NCBI GenBank assembly: GCA_016938685.1
Contig: JAFGUD010000258.1
Location: 1-36,805, forward strand
DNA: 36,805 nt
DNA from: Bacteroidales bacterium
GTDB taxonomy: Bacteria > Bacteroidota > Bacteroidia > Bacteroidales > JAFGUD01
Direction of reading: 5' to 3'
Below, in pieces: positions 18,101 to 26,137 of the stretch. A program made the translations under genes and the position numbers. How positions within the stretch are numbered: position 1 is the first letter of the stretch; each line of letters begins with the position of its first letter. The notes under the pieces were generated by a model, which was given only the letters and a program-made list of their open reading frames with translations, did no database searches and had not been told where the DNA came from.

Positions 18101-18384
18101 CGACAACCAACATAAATTTTGCCTTCTTTATCTTTTTCAAAAGTAATGGCAGACACACCTTTGGCTATCATATTCCAGGAAGTCCCGTCAAACTCTAGAA
18201 TACCTGATGAATTACCAAAATACATAATACCACGATTGTCCTGAATAATAGCCCAATTGCTTGTTCCGGCTTTATAATCATTAGGAGAGTAATTTTTCAC
18301 AAAAGGAATTCCTTTGTTTTTTACTTGAGAAAAAAGAGAAAAACCAAGTACAATTAGAATTAAAAATATTTGTATTCGTTTCAT
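15115..18384 (-). CDS. Membrane sensor phosphatase: Reg_prop/Y_Y_Y sensor, coiled coil, SpoIIE-type PP2C
   Basis: I place the start at 18384, where MKRIQIFLILIVLGFSLFSQ gives a proper signal peptide; a longer frame to 18426 would put 14 polar residues before it. The protein has 1089 residues. A large periplasmic beta-propeller-like sensor (about 30-640) carries Reg_prop-style repeats (GIMYFGNSSGILEFDG, NVWSGLEYGI). A Y_Y_Y domain (about 690-755, SYRLVGFDDNWSDWS), one membrane segment (about 760-782), a Gln/Glu-rich coiled coil (about 790-835) and a SpoIIE/PP2C Ser/Thr phosphatase follow. The phosphatase keeps metal-binding Asp motifs: SGDFFW, ADCTGHGVPGAF (D893), MFSDGYIDQFG and KKQVDDILVIG. 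It should sense an extracytoplasmic ligand and dephosphorylate a cytoplasmic protein such as an anti-anti-sigma factor. No such partner is visible nearby. Confidence 0.9.
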   Translation of the reverse strand: MKRIQIFLILIVLGFSLFSQVKNKGIPFVKNYSPNDYKAGTSNWAIIQDNRGIMYFGNSSGILEFDGTSWNMIAKGVSAITFEKDKEGKIYVGCRHDIGYLTPNQKGIMSFVSLKDKVPEEYKGMSNCWNIAITDNEVIYSLSDGVIFIYSNDSVSVKKFGTWGGVVGYFNEKVFYESGNGLTVFDEDTIKLVDGGELLDGLNIRNIFEYGQDSLLIITRTNGFYFYDYKTVTEWNPPALEFLTKNQVYLASQINDNFYALGTVTAGVVIMNKKGEVYQHVNQEGGMQSNDHCAIYTDMNGNVWSGLEYGITNIFVNSPFSQYNNQTDFPNATVYKMLLVDGNFFAATTQGIFFRVWNDFENPISEEWKFQLIEENSGRKIWDLAYSDGDILSGSSNLGSFSTSNGKTEEIYYLAMLRFLELKNGKVLAAIEHSRGLVMMEKSNNKWLVKKLTDTLDIYSMEEDNNGNVWTFIDDKILKLSFDENYDSIANIKIYDSLAGVPKEIYLWTFKLGDEVLFGSVNGTYKIENEKLVLYKELNQALGDSMSIFQISKDRNGKNWYWATQGKIETIGTISKTGESFDVTIIQNPLLKLENTINNSFLPVDDKNLFFGTGNNIIHLDLSKSEVCESTFQTLLRKIEVFGPKDSLIFGGVFLDDGQIVSQQPENQSLVFPFAYNAIKFDYSAIFYEDIDKIEYSYRLVGFDDNWSDWSNKAEKEFTYLPSGKYTFEVKAKNLYDVESSIATYCFVISPPWYKTTMAFIGYALLLILIVSAIVKLSIRKVEQENIKLEAMVKERTAEITQQKEEIQTQKEEIEAQRDLLVDKNVFIEKQNENITSSIQYASRIQQALLPSRDDFGDLFADYFVFYKPRDIVSGDFFWLKKLEHYILLAVADCTGHGVPGAFMSMLGIAYLNEIVTRREITKASEVLEELRMQVKKSLKQTGDINEAKDGMDIAFLTIDTKEMEFQFSGAHNPLYLIRNEEFVSYKGDSQPIAIHPKEKPFTNHQYKIEKGDTIYMFSDGYIDQFGGEKYEKFMSKNFRKMIVENHKKPMSVQRQKLEITLDDWINAYPVVKNKKKQVDDILVIGVKI

Positions 18385-18515
18385 ATTAATTGTATCAGAT
18401 GTAAAAGTCTGTTTTATGAATACCAAAAATAATTATTTTTTTTAAATTTCATAATAATTTCTTTTTATTTGTATCTTTCGTATCTTTTATACAAAATAAT
18501 TAAAATAAAAAACAC

Positions 18516-20102
18516 ATGAATATTATATCAAAACTTGCTTTTATATTATTTTTTTTCTCGATTAATTTAAATGCTCAAATAGCTCCATATTTGCAATCCC
18601 CCACTCCAACCTCAATTTACATTAGTTGGCACAGCAACATAACAAGCTCTACTATTGTAAATTATGGCACTTCTAAGAATTTAGATAAAAGCGTAAACGG
18701 TTCTTATGAAAACATCGGCGGAAAAACTTGGCACACCGTACATCTAACTGATTTAGAGCCAAATACAGAATATTTTTATTCATGTCAAAATGGATACACA
18801 AAATCAGAAACGTTTGGTTTTAGAACTATGTACGAAACAGGAAAATCAAACGGTAAACACTTTGTTTTTATAGTTGTTGGAGATAGCAGAACAGACACAG
18901 TAATTACATCTTTGATTTCAAGAAAAATTGAAGAAAAATCTATTGAAATATACGGAAAAGACTGGTACAACTACGTAAATTTAATGATTAACGTGGGCGA
19001 CATAAATACAGATGGGAGAAATATTGACGAATATGAAGACGAATTTTTTCTTCCTTTCAGAAATCTTACATGTCACATTCCAACAATGGTATCAATCGGA
19101 AATCACGAAAGAGAAAGCGATTTTTTCTACCAATACATGAAATATGAAGACTTAACCGGCGGAAGTTACCCAAAAGGACACGAATTTAACGAACGTTTTT
19201 ATCATTTTGAAATGGCAAACTGTCAATTCATTTCTCTTAACAGCAATTGGCAACTACGTAATAATGAGCAAATTAACTGGCTTGACAATGTAATGTTAGA
19301 AACTTCTTACAACAATAACATAGACTTTGTTTTTCCTTTTTTTCATCACCCCGGTTTAAGTGAAGTATGGCCTGACGGAAATACTAGTTACGTACAAGAT
19401 CATATTTACGGTGTTTTAAATAGATATTCAAAAACAGAAACAGTTTTTTATGGTCATTCACATTGTTACGAACACGGCACTTTAAGCACTGATGCATTAG
19501 ATTCTGAAAATGAACACGACTTTCATGTTGTGTTGTGCGGAGGCGGAGGTTCAGGACTTGACAGATGGCGCGAATACCCAAACCAAACAGATTACAATGA
19601 TATTTTTCTGGCTTATGACCATTATTCATGGATGCTTGTTGATGTTGATGTTGAAAACAAATCCTACACTGCAACAACTTACAGTTTAGGTCACAAAGAC
19701 AAATTTCTGGACAATGTTGTAATTGATGAATTCAGTAGAAAAGCTGAAAATCCTCGTCCCGAAAAACCAACAAAATTAAAATTTACAGACAACACACTCA
19801 TTTTTGATGTAAATGAAAAAGCTGATATTTTTAGCACAGAATTTCAAATAACATCTCTTCCCGATGATTATGTCGACCCAGAAATTGACGTTAAAAGAGA
19901 TATTGTAAATATTTTTTATGACACAGGAAAAGATGAATATCAAGCAATTGACTTAAACAATGGTTTGGATATTTTTAGTTTAAAATTATCAAATTATGAC
20001 TTAATGAAAGGACAAGTTTACGCTTTCAGAGTAAGAGTAAGAAACAAAAATATGCAATGGAGTAAATGGTCTGACGAAATGGTGTTTTTTTATGACTGGT
20101 AA
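18516..20102 (+). CDS. Secreted metallophosphoesterase (purple acid phosphatase-like) with fibronectin III-type domains
   Basis: A 528-residue exported phosphoesterase. The signal peptide ends at LNAQ (21). A fibronectin III-like N-terminal domain (about 22-105) has the purple acid phosphatase pattern ([29 protein letters not shown]). The metal-binding blocks of the calcineurin-like fold are complete: GDSR (122-125), GDINTDG (161-167), GNHE (195-198), FHHP (276-279) and GHSHCYEHG (313-321). A beta-sandwich C-terminal domain (about 410-528, ending in a WSKWSDE strand) may bind substrate. It likely releases phosphate from extracellular esters. Its last 13 bases overlap the end of recR on the other strand, so the two messages are complementary there. 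No T9SS tail is seen. Confidence 0.9.
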   Translation: MNIISKLAFILFFFSINLNAQIAPYLQSPTPTSIYISWHSNITSSTIVNYGTSKNLDKSVNGSYENIGGKTWHTVHLTDLEPNTEYFYSCQNGYTKSETFGFRTMYETGKSNGKHFVFIVVGDSRTDTVITSLISRKIEEKSIEIYGKDWYNYVNLMINVGDINTDGRNIDEYEDEFFLPFRNLTCHIPTMVSIGNHERESDFFYQYMKYEDLTGGSYPKGHEFNERFYHFEMANCQFISLNSNWQLRNNEQINWLDNVMLETSYNNNIDFVFPFFHHPGLSEVWPDGNTSYVQDHIYGVLNRYSKTETVFYGHSHCYEHGTLSTDALDSENEHDFHVVLCGGGGSGLDRWREYPNQTDYNDIFLAYDHYSWMLVDVDVENKSYTATTYSLGHKDKFLDNVVIDEFSRKAENPRPEKPTKLKFTDNTLIFDVNEKADIFSTEFQITSLPDDYVDPEIDVKRDIVNIFYDTGKDEYQAIDLNNGLDIFSLKLSNYDLMKGQVYAFRVRVRNKNMQWSKWSDEMVFFYDW

Positions 20103-20704
20103 ACTGTCCTGTTCTTAATTGCGCGACCAAGCGTAAGTTCGTCGGTGTATTCAAGTTCATCGCCAAAACCAACACCGCGAGCAATTGATGAAATATTAAC
20201 AGAAAATTCAGCAAGTTTTCGATACAGGAAAAAACTCGTTGTTTCGCCTTCCATTGTGGTATTCAGAGCAAAAATAACTTCGTTAACTTTTCCTTCGGAC
20301 AAACGTTTTTCAAGGCTGGAAATGTTCAAATCAGAAGGAGCAACACCATCTATTGGCGAAATAAGTCCACCCAAAACATGGTAAACGCCCTGATATTGCA
20401 TTGTTTTTTCAATTGCTATAATGTCTTTTATGTTTTCGACAACACAAACTATTGAAACATCTCGTTTAGGGTTCGCACAAACATCACATAAGTCATTGTC
20501 CGATAAATTGTTACAAACCTTGCAGATTTTAATTTCTTTTTTTAATTTCACCATAGAGCTACTGAACAACTCAACTTGTTCGTCATCCTGATTAAGTAAA
20601 TGCAACACAAGTCGGAGAGCCGTTTTCTTGCCGATTCCGGGCAGTTTTGCAAATTCGTTTACTGCATCAGCTAATAATTTTGATGAAAAATCTTCGTTAA
20701 ACAT
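20090..20704 (-). CDS. recR: Recombination mediator protein RecR
   Basis: A 204-residue full-length RecR. It has the helix-hairpin-helix [12 protein letters not shown] (21-32), a C4 zinc finger with C61, C64, C73 and C76 ([16 protein letters not shown]), and a Toprim domain with [15 protein letters not shown] and the [13 protein letters not shown] block (108-120). The C-terminal [21 protein letters not shown] matches the family's [21 protein letters not shown]-type end. RecR works with RecO (and RecF) to load RecA on gapped or broken DNA in the cytoplasm. The gene stands alone, convergent with the phosphoesterase gene and overlapping it by 13 bases, which suggests that the phosphoesterase reading frame moved into its 3' end. 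Confidence 0.97.
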   Translation of the reverse strand: MFNEDFSSKLLADAVNEFAKLPGIGKKTALRLVLHLLNQDDEQVELFSSSMVKLKKEIKICKVCNNLSDNDLCDVCANPKRDVSIVCVVENIKDIIAIEKTMQYQGVYHVLGGLISPIDGVAPSDLNISSLEKRLSEGKVNEVIFALNTTMEGETTSFFLYRKLAEFSVNISSIARGVGFGDELEYTDELTLGRAIKNRTVYQS

Positions 20705-20796
20705 AACAATCAGTTAACCAGTTGTCAGTGCACCAGTGCACCAGTTTTAAACACTCCTTGTCATCGAAGTTTGTAACTTTAAAATAAAATGATTTG

Positions 20797-20804
20797 CAAA
20801 AATA
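20797..20804 (-). promoter_or_regulatory. Candidate -7 box for recR (TATTTTTG on the minus strand)
   Basis: On the minus strand the bases read TATTTTTG, matching TAnnTTTG. They lie about 93 bases upstream of the recR start, with no clear -33 partner. A short tandem GTGCACCA GTGCACCA repeat lies between the box and the gene (20727-20745 region). Confidence 0.3.
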
Positions 20805-20895
20805 ACTAATAGAAAAGATTTTCGCACATTAATTTATCCACAAAACATTGGCAAGTATTTGTCTGATAACTTTCAGACTACTCTAAAAATCATAA

Positions 20896-21528
20896 TTACC
20901 CCAATTTCCCACTTATTTCCTTCAACTGTTCAATTATCTTGAACTTAGCTGAATTTCTGCTAATAATTGTTTTCACAGCCCAAATTTCTTTAAAATGTTT
21001 TTTGCCGGGAATTCTATCAGTAATAATTAAGCCGTCGTCTGAAATCAGCAAATAAAAACTTTCTTCAATTATTTTATTTTCAACCTGCTCACATACAAGC
21101 ACATCGCCATCAAGAAAATGGTTCACGTTCCGCACCTCGAAAGCACGAAAATTCTTCTCGGTTTCAGGTAAGGAAATTTTTGGCAATCTATCTATAAACT
21201 CCTTATTATCAGAGTTTTTAAGATACTGATTTACTTTAGAACTTTCAACATAAGAAATAGGATTATACTTATTATCAAATTGCAAGACATCCTTTTTTTT
21301 ATCGTAATGGAATATTTCATTTAACGTAAGTTTTTTCTTAAAAAACTGGTCTAATGTAAGTCCGTAATACTCCGCAATTTCTATAACTTTATCAATTTTA
21401 GCCTCTGCTCTCCCCTCTTCGTAAGCTCCCACAGCAGAACGAGTAAGATCAAACAATTCGGCAAATTCTGTTTGACTGAGCTTTTTAACAGCTCTTATTT
21501 TTTTTAAATTTATTCCGAAAAAAGACAT
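20896..21528 (-). CDS. XRE-family transcriptional regulator with degenerate LexA/S24-like C-terminus
   Basis: A 210-residue regulator. Residues ~5-60 form a Cro/cI-type helix-turn-helix (INLKKIRAVKKLSQTEFAEL, with recognition helix around TRSAVGAYEEGRAEAK). The C-terminal half has the beta-strand pattern of the LexA/S24 fold (FRAFEVRNVNHFLDGDVLVCEQVE, then a KIIEESFYLLISDDGLIIT hairpin). The position of the nucleophile, normally GDSM, reads RNVN, so self-cleavage is unlikely and the domain probably serves only for dimerisation. The gene is divergent from the PspA-like gene, sharing a 204-base AT-rich upstream region, so it may regulate itself or that neighbour. It is not part of a recognisable prophage here. 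Confidence 0.85.
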   Translation of the reverse strand: MSFFGINLKKIRAVKKLSQTEFAELFDLTRSAVGAYEEGRAEAKIDKVIEIAEYYGLTLDQFFKKKLTLNEIFHYDKKKDVLQFDNKYNPISYVESSKVNQYLKNSDNKEFIDRLPKISLPETEKNFRAFEVRNVNHFLDGDVLVCEQVENKIIEESFYLLISDDGLIITDRIPGKKHFKEIWAVKTIISRNSAKFKIIEQLKEISGKLG

Positions 21529-21732
21529 ATCGTTGATTTGTTGATTTTTTTGTTTGAAAATGTTTTAATTATTGATTATCACATTTTTATGATTTTTAGA
21601 ATTATTTTCAAAACACAAATAAAAAAACAAATTAGAATATTCGTCAAAATAATGCTAAAAAATTTGGTTAAAAGTAAAAATTTTAGCAGATTTGAGCAAA
21701 TTTAAATTTCTAATTTTTAAAAATTAACAACC

Positions 21733-22467
21733 ATGGGAATATTTAAAAGACTTTTCAAAATCGGTAAAGCTGAAGCTCATTCAACAATTGACAAATTGGA
21801 AAATCCAATCAAAATGACCGAACAAGGCATCAGAGATTTGAAAGAACAATTAACCAAAAGTATTGAAGCCCTTGCTCAAGTTAAAGCATTAGCTATTAGA
21901 ACTAAAAACGAGGCTAACTCATACAAAACTCAGGCTGAAAACTACGAAAACAAAGCAATTGAACTTCTTCAAAGATCTCAAAAAGGAGCCTTAGACCAAG
22001 GCGAAGCTGATAGATTAGCTACAAGCGCATTAGCTAAAAAAGAACAATCGGCGCAAGGCTACAAAGTTGCCATGGCTAACTACGAAAAATATGATGTACA
22101 AGTTCAAAAACTTGAAACTTCTATAAAACAACTAAAAGCAAACGTTAGCAAATGGGAAGCTGAAGCTAAAATGCTTAAAGCTCGTGCAAAAGTTAGCGAA
22201 GCTACAAAAGAAGTTAACAAACAACTTGCAGGAGTTGACTCTTCCAGCACAATTGCAATGCTTGAAAGAATGAAAGAAAAAGTTGAAACTCAAGAAGCTC
22301 TTTCTGAATCTTACGGCGAACTTGCTCTTGAAAACCGTTCTCTTGACGATGAAATCGACAGCGTACTTGAAGAAACTAATTCAAGCGGAAGCGATGCTCT
22401 TCTTGCTCTTAAAAATAAACTCGCCGGACAACTTCCTGAAAACACAGAAGTAAAACCGGAAGAATAG
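21733..22467 (+). CDS. PspA/IM30 (Vipp1)-family membrane-stress protein
   Basis: A 244-residue protein, almost entirely alpha-helical coiled coil. It starts MGIFKRLFKIGKAEAHSTID, the amphipathic first helix typical of PspA/Vipp1, followed by LENPIKMTEQGIRDLKEQL, and is rich in Ala, Lys, Glu and Gln up to about 205. A flexible acidic tail ends in PENTEVKPEE. Family members coat the inner face of the cytoplasmic membrane as ESCRT-III-like polymers when it is damaged or depolarised. Length and layout are normal. No pspBC or pspF partner is visible. Codon use is richer in G+C than the surroundings, as expected for a well-expressed gene. The divergent XRE gene is the only nearby candidate regulator. 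Confidence 0.92.
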   Translation: MGIFKRLFKIGKAEAHSTIDKLENPIKMTEQGIRDLKEQLTKSIEALAQVKALAIRTKNEANSYKTQAENYENKAIELLQRSQKGALDQGEADRLATSALAKKEQSAQGYKVAMANYEKYDVQVQKLETSIKQLKANVSKWEAEAKMLKARAKVSEATKEVNKQLAGVDSSSTIAMLERMKEKVETQEALSESYGELALENRSLDDEIDSVLEETNSSGSDALLALKNKLAGQLPENTEVKPEE

Positions 22468-22549
22468 TTAATGATTAATAGTTAATATTTAATGATTCTT
22501 AACTCTTAGTTCTTAACTCTTAGTTCTTAACTACTAGTTCTTAGTTCTT

Positions 22550-22580
22550 AAAAAAGTCCGTTTTCAACGGGCTTTTTTTT
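22550..22580 (+). terminator. Rho-independent terminator of the PspA-like gene
   Basis: AAAAGTCCGTT (22552-22562) pairs with AACGGGCTTTT (22566-22576), with one G-U pair and a 3-base loop, followed by T residues. It is preceded by tandem TTCTTAACTCTTAG-type repeats (22495-22550). Confidence 0.85.
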
Positions 22581-22633
22581 CCTTTCATTTTATTTTAACC
22601 TTGTATTTTTAAAGGCAAACTTTAATTTTAACC

Positions 22634-22664
22634 TTGTATTATTAAAAGTTTATTCGTATTTTTG
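22634..22664 (+). promoter_or_regulatory. Bacteroidota-type promoter for the AAA/radical SAM pair
   Basis: TTG (22634-22636) and TATTTTTG (22657-22664, consensus TAnnTTTG) are separated by 20 bases, and the ATG follows 16 bases later. The -33 region lies in the second of two near-identical copies of ATTTTAACCTTGTATT, the first about 37 bases upstream. The duplicated block may be an operator or a doubled promoter element. Confidence 0.55.
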
Positions 22665-22680
22665 CCAAAAATAAAAGAAA

Positions 22681-23988
22681 ATGAAAAGACTTATCACAAA
22701 TAAACTTCTAGCCTGGAAAGATAAAAAAAATCGCAAACCATTGATTATTAGAGGTGCAAGACAAATTGGCAAATCCCATACGATAACAGAATTTGGTAAA
22801 AAACATTTCAAAAACAAAATCCATATTATCAACCTTGAACAAAATCCGGAATATTGTAGTATTTTCAAAAAAAATTTTGACACTGAAAGAATTATTTCCG
22901 AACTTGAAATAGTTCTTGGAAATAAAATAAATACCGGAAATGATTTACTTTTTATTGACGAAATACAGGAATGTCCCGAAGCAATAACTTCTTTAAGATA
23001 TTTTTACGAAAATTCACCTGATTTACATGTTATTGCAGCAGGTTCTTTAATAGAATTTGCCTTAAAAGATGTTTCTTTTCCGGTTGGAAGAGTTCAAATT
23101 TTAGAAATGTATCCAATGAATTTCTATGAATTTCTTTTAGCTACAGAAAACAATACATTGGCTGAAAAAATTATATCAAAACCTGAAAATCTTTCCGATA
23201 TTATTCTTGAAAAAGCACTCGATGAACTTCACAAATACTTCATTATAGGTGGTATGCCGGAATGCATAAAGACTTACGCTAATTCCAAAAGCTTAATTGA
23301 TGTTTTTGAAATTCAGGACAATCTTATTTCTACGTTTCGACAGGATTTTTCTAAATATTCGGGACATTCCGACAAACGATGTCTAAATTCTATTTTAACT
23401 TCTATATCTCAAAATATTGGAGTGCAAATAAAATACACCAGACTATCAGATGATTTTTCGAGTCCTACAATAAAAAAAGCATTTGAATTATTAGAAACAG
23501 CCAGATTGTTTTCCAAAGTAAAAGCTAGTTCGCCATCAGGAATTCCATTAGGTGCAAATGCTTCCGAAAAAATTTTCAAAGCCGTTTTTTTAGACATTGG
23601 ATTATTATCCAGATTAAATGGCTATTCTGTCGGATTACCTCTTAATAAAAAAAATATTTCTGCAACTTTTTCAGGAATGATGGCCGAACAATTTGTTGGT
23701 CAGGAATTATTATCGGCAGGACACAAAGAATTATTTTACTGGTCAAGAAGTCAAAAAAGCAGTAAGGCAGAAACAGATTATCTCACCGAACAAGAAGGCA
23801 AAATTATTCCAATTGAAGTTAAAAGCTGCTCTGCCGGCAGACTAAGAAGTTTACACCTTCTTCTCGAAACTTTCAAAAATATTGAAATAGCTTATGTTTT
23901 TTCTGAAAACAATTTTTCGGTACTACCCGAACAGAAACTTATATTTGCGCCATTATTTTATGTAAATTCAATATTTGGTAAAAAATGA
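22681..23988 (+). CDS. AAA_14/DUF4143-family ATP-binding protein
   Basis: A 435-residue cytoplasmic ATPase. Walker A is GARQIGKSHT (25-34) and Walker B is LLFIDEIQECPEAI (89-102), with the sensor-like GSLIEFAL near 121. The C-terminal half is the DUF4143 region (PLGANASEKIFKAVFLDIGLL, GMMAEQFVGQELL), ending in a nuclease-like pattern (AETDYLT ... IIPIEVKS) that recalls the PD-(D/E)XK fold. The family is abundant in Bacteroidota and archaea; its cellular role is not established, although links to mobile elements and defence have been proposed. It overlaps the next gene by four bases (ATGA), so the two form one transcription unit. Confidence 0.9.
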   Translation: MKRLITNKLLAWKDKKNRKPLIIRGARQIGKSHTITEFGKKHFKNKIHIINLEQNPEYCSIFKKNFDTERIISELEIVLGNKINTGNDLLFIDEIQECPEAITSLRYFYENSPDLHVIAAGSLIEFALKDVSFPVGRVQILEMYPMNFYEFLLATENNTLAEKIISKPENLSDIILEKALDELHKYFIIGGMPECIKTYANSKSLIDVFEIQDNLISTFRQDFSKYSGHSDKRCLNSILTSISQNIGVQIKYTRLSDDFSSPTIKKAFELLETARLFSKVKASSPSGIPLGANASEKIFKAVFLDIGLLSRLNGYSVGLPLNKKNISATFSGMMAEQFVGQELLSAGHKELFYWSRSQKSSKAETDYLTEQEGKIIPIEVKSCSAGRLRSLHLLLETFKNIEIAYVFSENNFSVLPEQKLIFAPLFYVNSIFGKK

Positions 23989-24890
23989 CCTTAAACTGCA
24001 CAATTTGTCCCAGAAACTGCAATGTTGACCGCAACGAAAAAGCAAGCGGTTATTGCAGAACTAAAAATGGTTTTTTTATTTCATCTATTACTGTGCACCA
24101 CGGCGAAGAACCTCCAATTAGTGGCAGCAAAGGTATTTGCAACGTCTTTTTTGCCCATTGTAATCTTCAATGCATTTATTGTCAGAATTTCCAAATAAGC
24201 GACAATAAAAATCCGGCAGATAAATTTGAACTTTCGTTTGAGGAAACTATAAATCAAATAAAAAAAATTCTTGATTCAGGAATAAATATCCTCGGCTTTG
24301 TTTCGCCTTCGCATTTTGTTGAGCAAATGATTCAAATTATCAAAGAACTAAACCAACAAAAATACTTTCCTACAATTGTTTACAACACAAATGGATACGA
24401 TAAAATTGAAACCTTGCAGAAACTTGAAAAATACGTTGATATTTACCTGCCCGACTTAAAATATTCCGATTCTGAGATTGCAAAAAAATATTCAGGAGCA
24501 AAAGATTATCCACAAATAGCATTTGAAGCAATAAAAGAAATGCACAGACAAAAGGACGATTTATTATACACAAACAGAGATGGTTATGCCGAAAGCGGCA
24601 TGATTATAAGGCATTTAGTTTTGCCAAATCACATTGAAAATTCTCTTAATATTCTTAGATTTATTGCAAATGAAATTTCGCAGGATATTCACGTTTCGCT
24701 AATGTCGCAATACTATCCAACAGCAAATGCTTTTAATTTTTCTGAAATATCAAGAACATTAAACCAAAATGAATACAAAAAAGTTGTAGCTGAAATGAAA
24801 AAACTAAACTTAAATAACGGCTGGATACAAGAACTCAGTAGCAATGATTTCTACAAACCGGATTTTGAAAAAGAGAAACCTTTTGAATAA
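23985..24890 (+). CDS. Radical SAM protein, PflX-like (pyruvate formate-lyase activating enzyme homologue)
   Basis: A 301-residue radical SAM enzyme. Its N-terminal Cys block (C5, C8, C12, C24 in CTICPRNC and GYCR) and HHGEEPPISGSKG are typical of the PflX family (COG1313). The radical SAM cluster motif is C59-N-L-Q-C63-I-Y-C66. The family's own activity is not established; some relatives activate glycyl-radical enzymes, but none is encoded here. The ATG overlaps the stop of the AAA gene. The last 25 residues (NNGWIQELSSNDFYKPDFEK and onward) recur in diverged form 900 bases downstream, see 25778-25861. That duplicated tail marks this 3' end as an insertion point for the island that follows. 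Confidence 0.9.
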   Translation: MTLNCTICPRNCNVDRNEKASGYCRTKNGFFISSITVHHGEEPPISGSKGICNVFFAHCNLQCIYCQNFQISDNKNPADKFELSFEETINQIKKILDSGINILGFVSPSHFVEQMIQIIKELNQQKYFPTIVYNTNGYDKIETLQKLEKYVDIYLPDLKYSDSEIAKKYSGAKDYPQIAFEAIKEMHRQKDDLLYTNRDGYAESGMIIRHLVLPNHIENSLNILRFIANEISQDIHVSLMSQYYPTANAFNFSEISRTLNQNEYKKVVAEMKKLNLNNGWIQELSSNDFYKPDFEKEKPFE

Positions 24891-24940
24891 AAAAACTTGA
24901 CATAAATAGTAAAATCAAACATAAATTTAATCCATACAAA

Positions 24941-25762
24941 ATGAAAAATAAAATATTTATAATTCTACTTCTCTTTGTTTATTCTTGTTCAAGCACAGAA
25001 TACATATATTTCACTCAATGGGACACAGGAAATTATCTGCATTATATCAAATTAAATAAGGCATCCGACAGATACGAAAGAATATATGGATGTAACAACA
25101 TTTCATACAAAGACAATGGCTTTTGGCAAATAAAAAATGACTCCATTATATTAATCCCTGACAAAATATACAGATTTGATACTATAAAACCTCTTATTGT
25201 AGAAGAAAGTTACGATAGCAACTTGATAAACAATATTGAAATAAAATTTACATTTTCGCAAACTCCTATAAATGAAGATTATTTATACGATATTTGTCTA
25301 AACTTGAATAAAAAAAATGGTCATTGTGACACATTTATACAAATAATGTATATCGAAGAATTATATGATAATTCTACTGATATAATGACAAAAATAATAG
25401 ACTACAATAAAAAAATATCTACAAAAACTATACTTACAAACAACTTAAATTTAAAAAACATATACATAAGCAGCCCTAATATTATGAGCGAACAGTATAA
25501 AATTAAAGATACAAATACGAATTCTGTTTTGATAAAAGTAAATCCAAATCTACCGGTTCTATCATATTGTGTTGAAAATAATGGAACTTACAACAAAGAT
25601 AGTCTTGTGTTTAACTACACATGTATTAAAGATCCACGCTATGATTCCTATGCTTTAAAAAAGAAAAACAAAAGAAAATTTATTCGTGAATACAATAGAA
25701 ATAAAAATCACAATTGGATTTTAGGCATTATTGGTTTAAATGTAAAAAAATATTTCAAATAA
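24941..25762 (+). CDS. Lipoprotein, orphan immunity-like protein
   Basis: A 273-residue lipoprotein: hydrophobic start, then the lipobox VYSC with the lipidated Cys near residue 16. It is a paralogue of the lipoprotein at 35546. Both begin the mature part with Y[IM]Y, W-DTG and a K-NK strand; both have a GxW/GRYE-[IT]-N-[DT] beta-hairpin, a YD-NLIN block, an [IV]-[SH]S central segment and a C-terminal YA[IL]KK. The copy at 35546 follows a metallopeptidase-type effector, so this one may protect against a related effector that is absent here. It sits between the radical SAM gene and a second fragment of that gene's 3' end, meaning that it arrived, or was left behind, through recombination. Function is inferred from the paralogue and context only. 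Confidence 0.7.
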   Translation: MKNKIFIILLLFVYSCSSTEYIYFTQWDTGNYLHYIKLNKASDRYERIYGCNNISYKDNGFWQIKNDSIILIPDKIYRFDTIKPLIVEESYDSNLINNIEIKFTFSQTPINEDYLYDICLNLNKKNGHCDTFIQIMYIEELYDNSTDIMTKIIDYNKKISTKTILTNNLNLKNIYISSPNIMSEQYKIKDTNTNSVLIKVNPNLPVLSYCVENNGTYNKDSLVFNYTCIKDPRYDSYALKKKNKRKFIREYNRNKNHNWILGIIGLNVKKYFK

Positions 25763-25777
25763 TTGTAATAAAATACT

Positions 25778-25861
25778 GCTACGAACAACGGTTGGATACA
25801 AGAACTCAGCAGCAACGACTATTACCGACCTGATTTTAACAAGAATATTCCTTTTGAGTGA
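25778..25861 (+). pseudogene. Second, diverged copy of the radical SAM gene 3' end
   Basis: From about 25784 the frame reads NNGWIQELSSNDYYRPDFNK and ends IPFE with TGA at 25859. The intact gene ends NNGWIQELSSNDFYKPDFEK...KPFE. The nucleotide match is partial, with many synonymous changes, so this is an allele from a related lineage and not a fresh duplication. No start or upstream coding sequence is attached. It is a scar left by insertion or replacement between the two copies. Confidence 0.8.
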
Positions 25862-26137
25862 TATTTTAATCCAAATCTCAACTAATAAAATTGTATGATT
25901 GTCATAAAATCTTTAATTTTGACCATTGATAAGAAAAAAAGTTAACATATTTCAAATTAACTTACCTACTTTAAACATCTCATAAAACAAAGGAAGCAAG
26001 ACTTTTTTAAAAACAAAGCTAACAAAAAGTAATTTATTGTTGATAAAAAAGAGCATTAAAATTTGCATTTAATATTTTTATAATTTTATTTTGGCAAATA
26101 TAAACTTCTATAGTTTATTAACCCACACACACATATT
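25862..26137. other. Gene-free AT-rich spacer at the left edge of the effector island
   Basis: There are 276 bases between the gene-end scar and the first DUF2589-like gene. No supported coding frame or strong hairpin is present. Promoter elements for the following gene probably lie in the T-rich part around 26070-26115, but I cannot pick a -33/-7 pair with confidence. Confidence 0.5.

Noticed and set aside
18385..18426. Upstream start for the sensor phosphatase
   Set aside because: It would place 14 polar residues before an otherwise perfect signal peptide; the ATG at 18384 is preferred.
20846..20880. Hairpin GTCTGA/TCAGAC downstream of the XRE gene as a terminator
   Set aside because: The stem is only 6 bp and no T-run follows on either strand.
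22681..24890. The AAA/DUF4143 gene and radical SAM gene as a defence pair
   Set aside because: They overlap by four bases, but both are common, widely scattered families in this phylum. Nothing in the sequence ties them to a known defence system.
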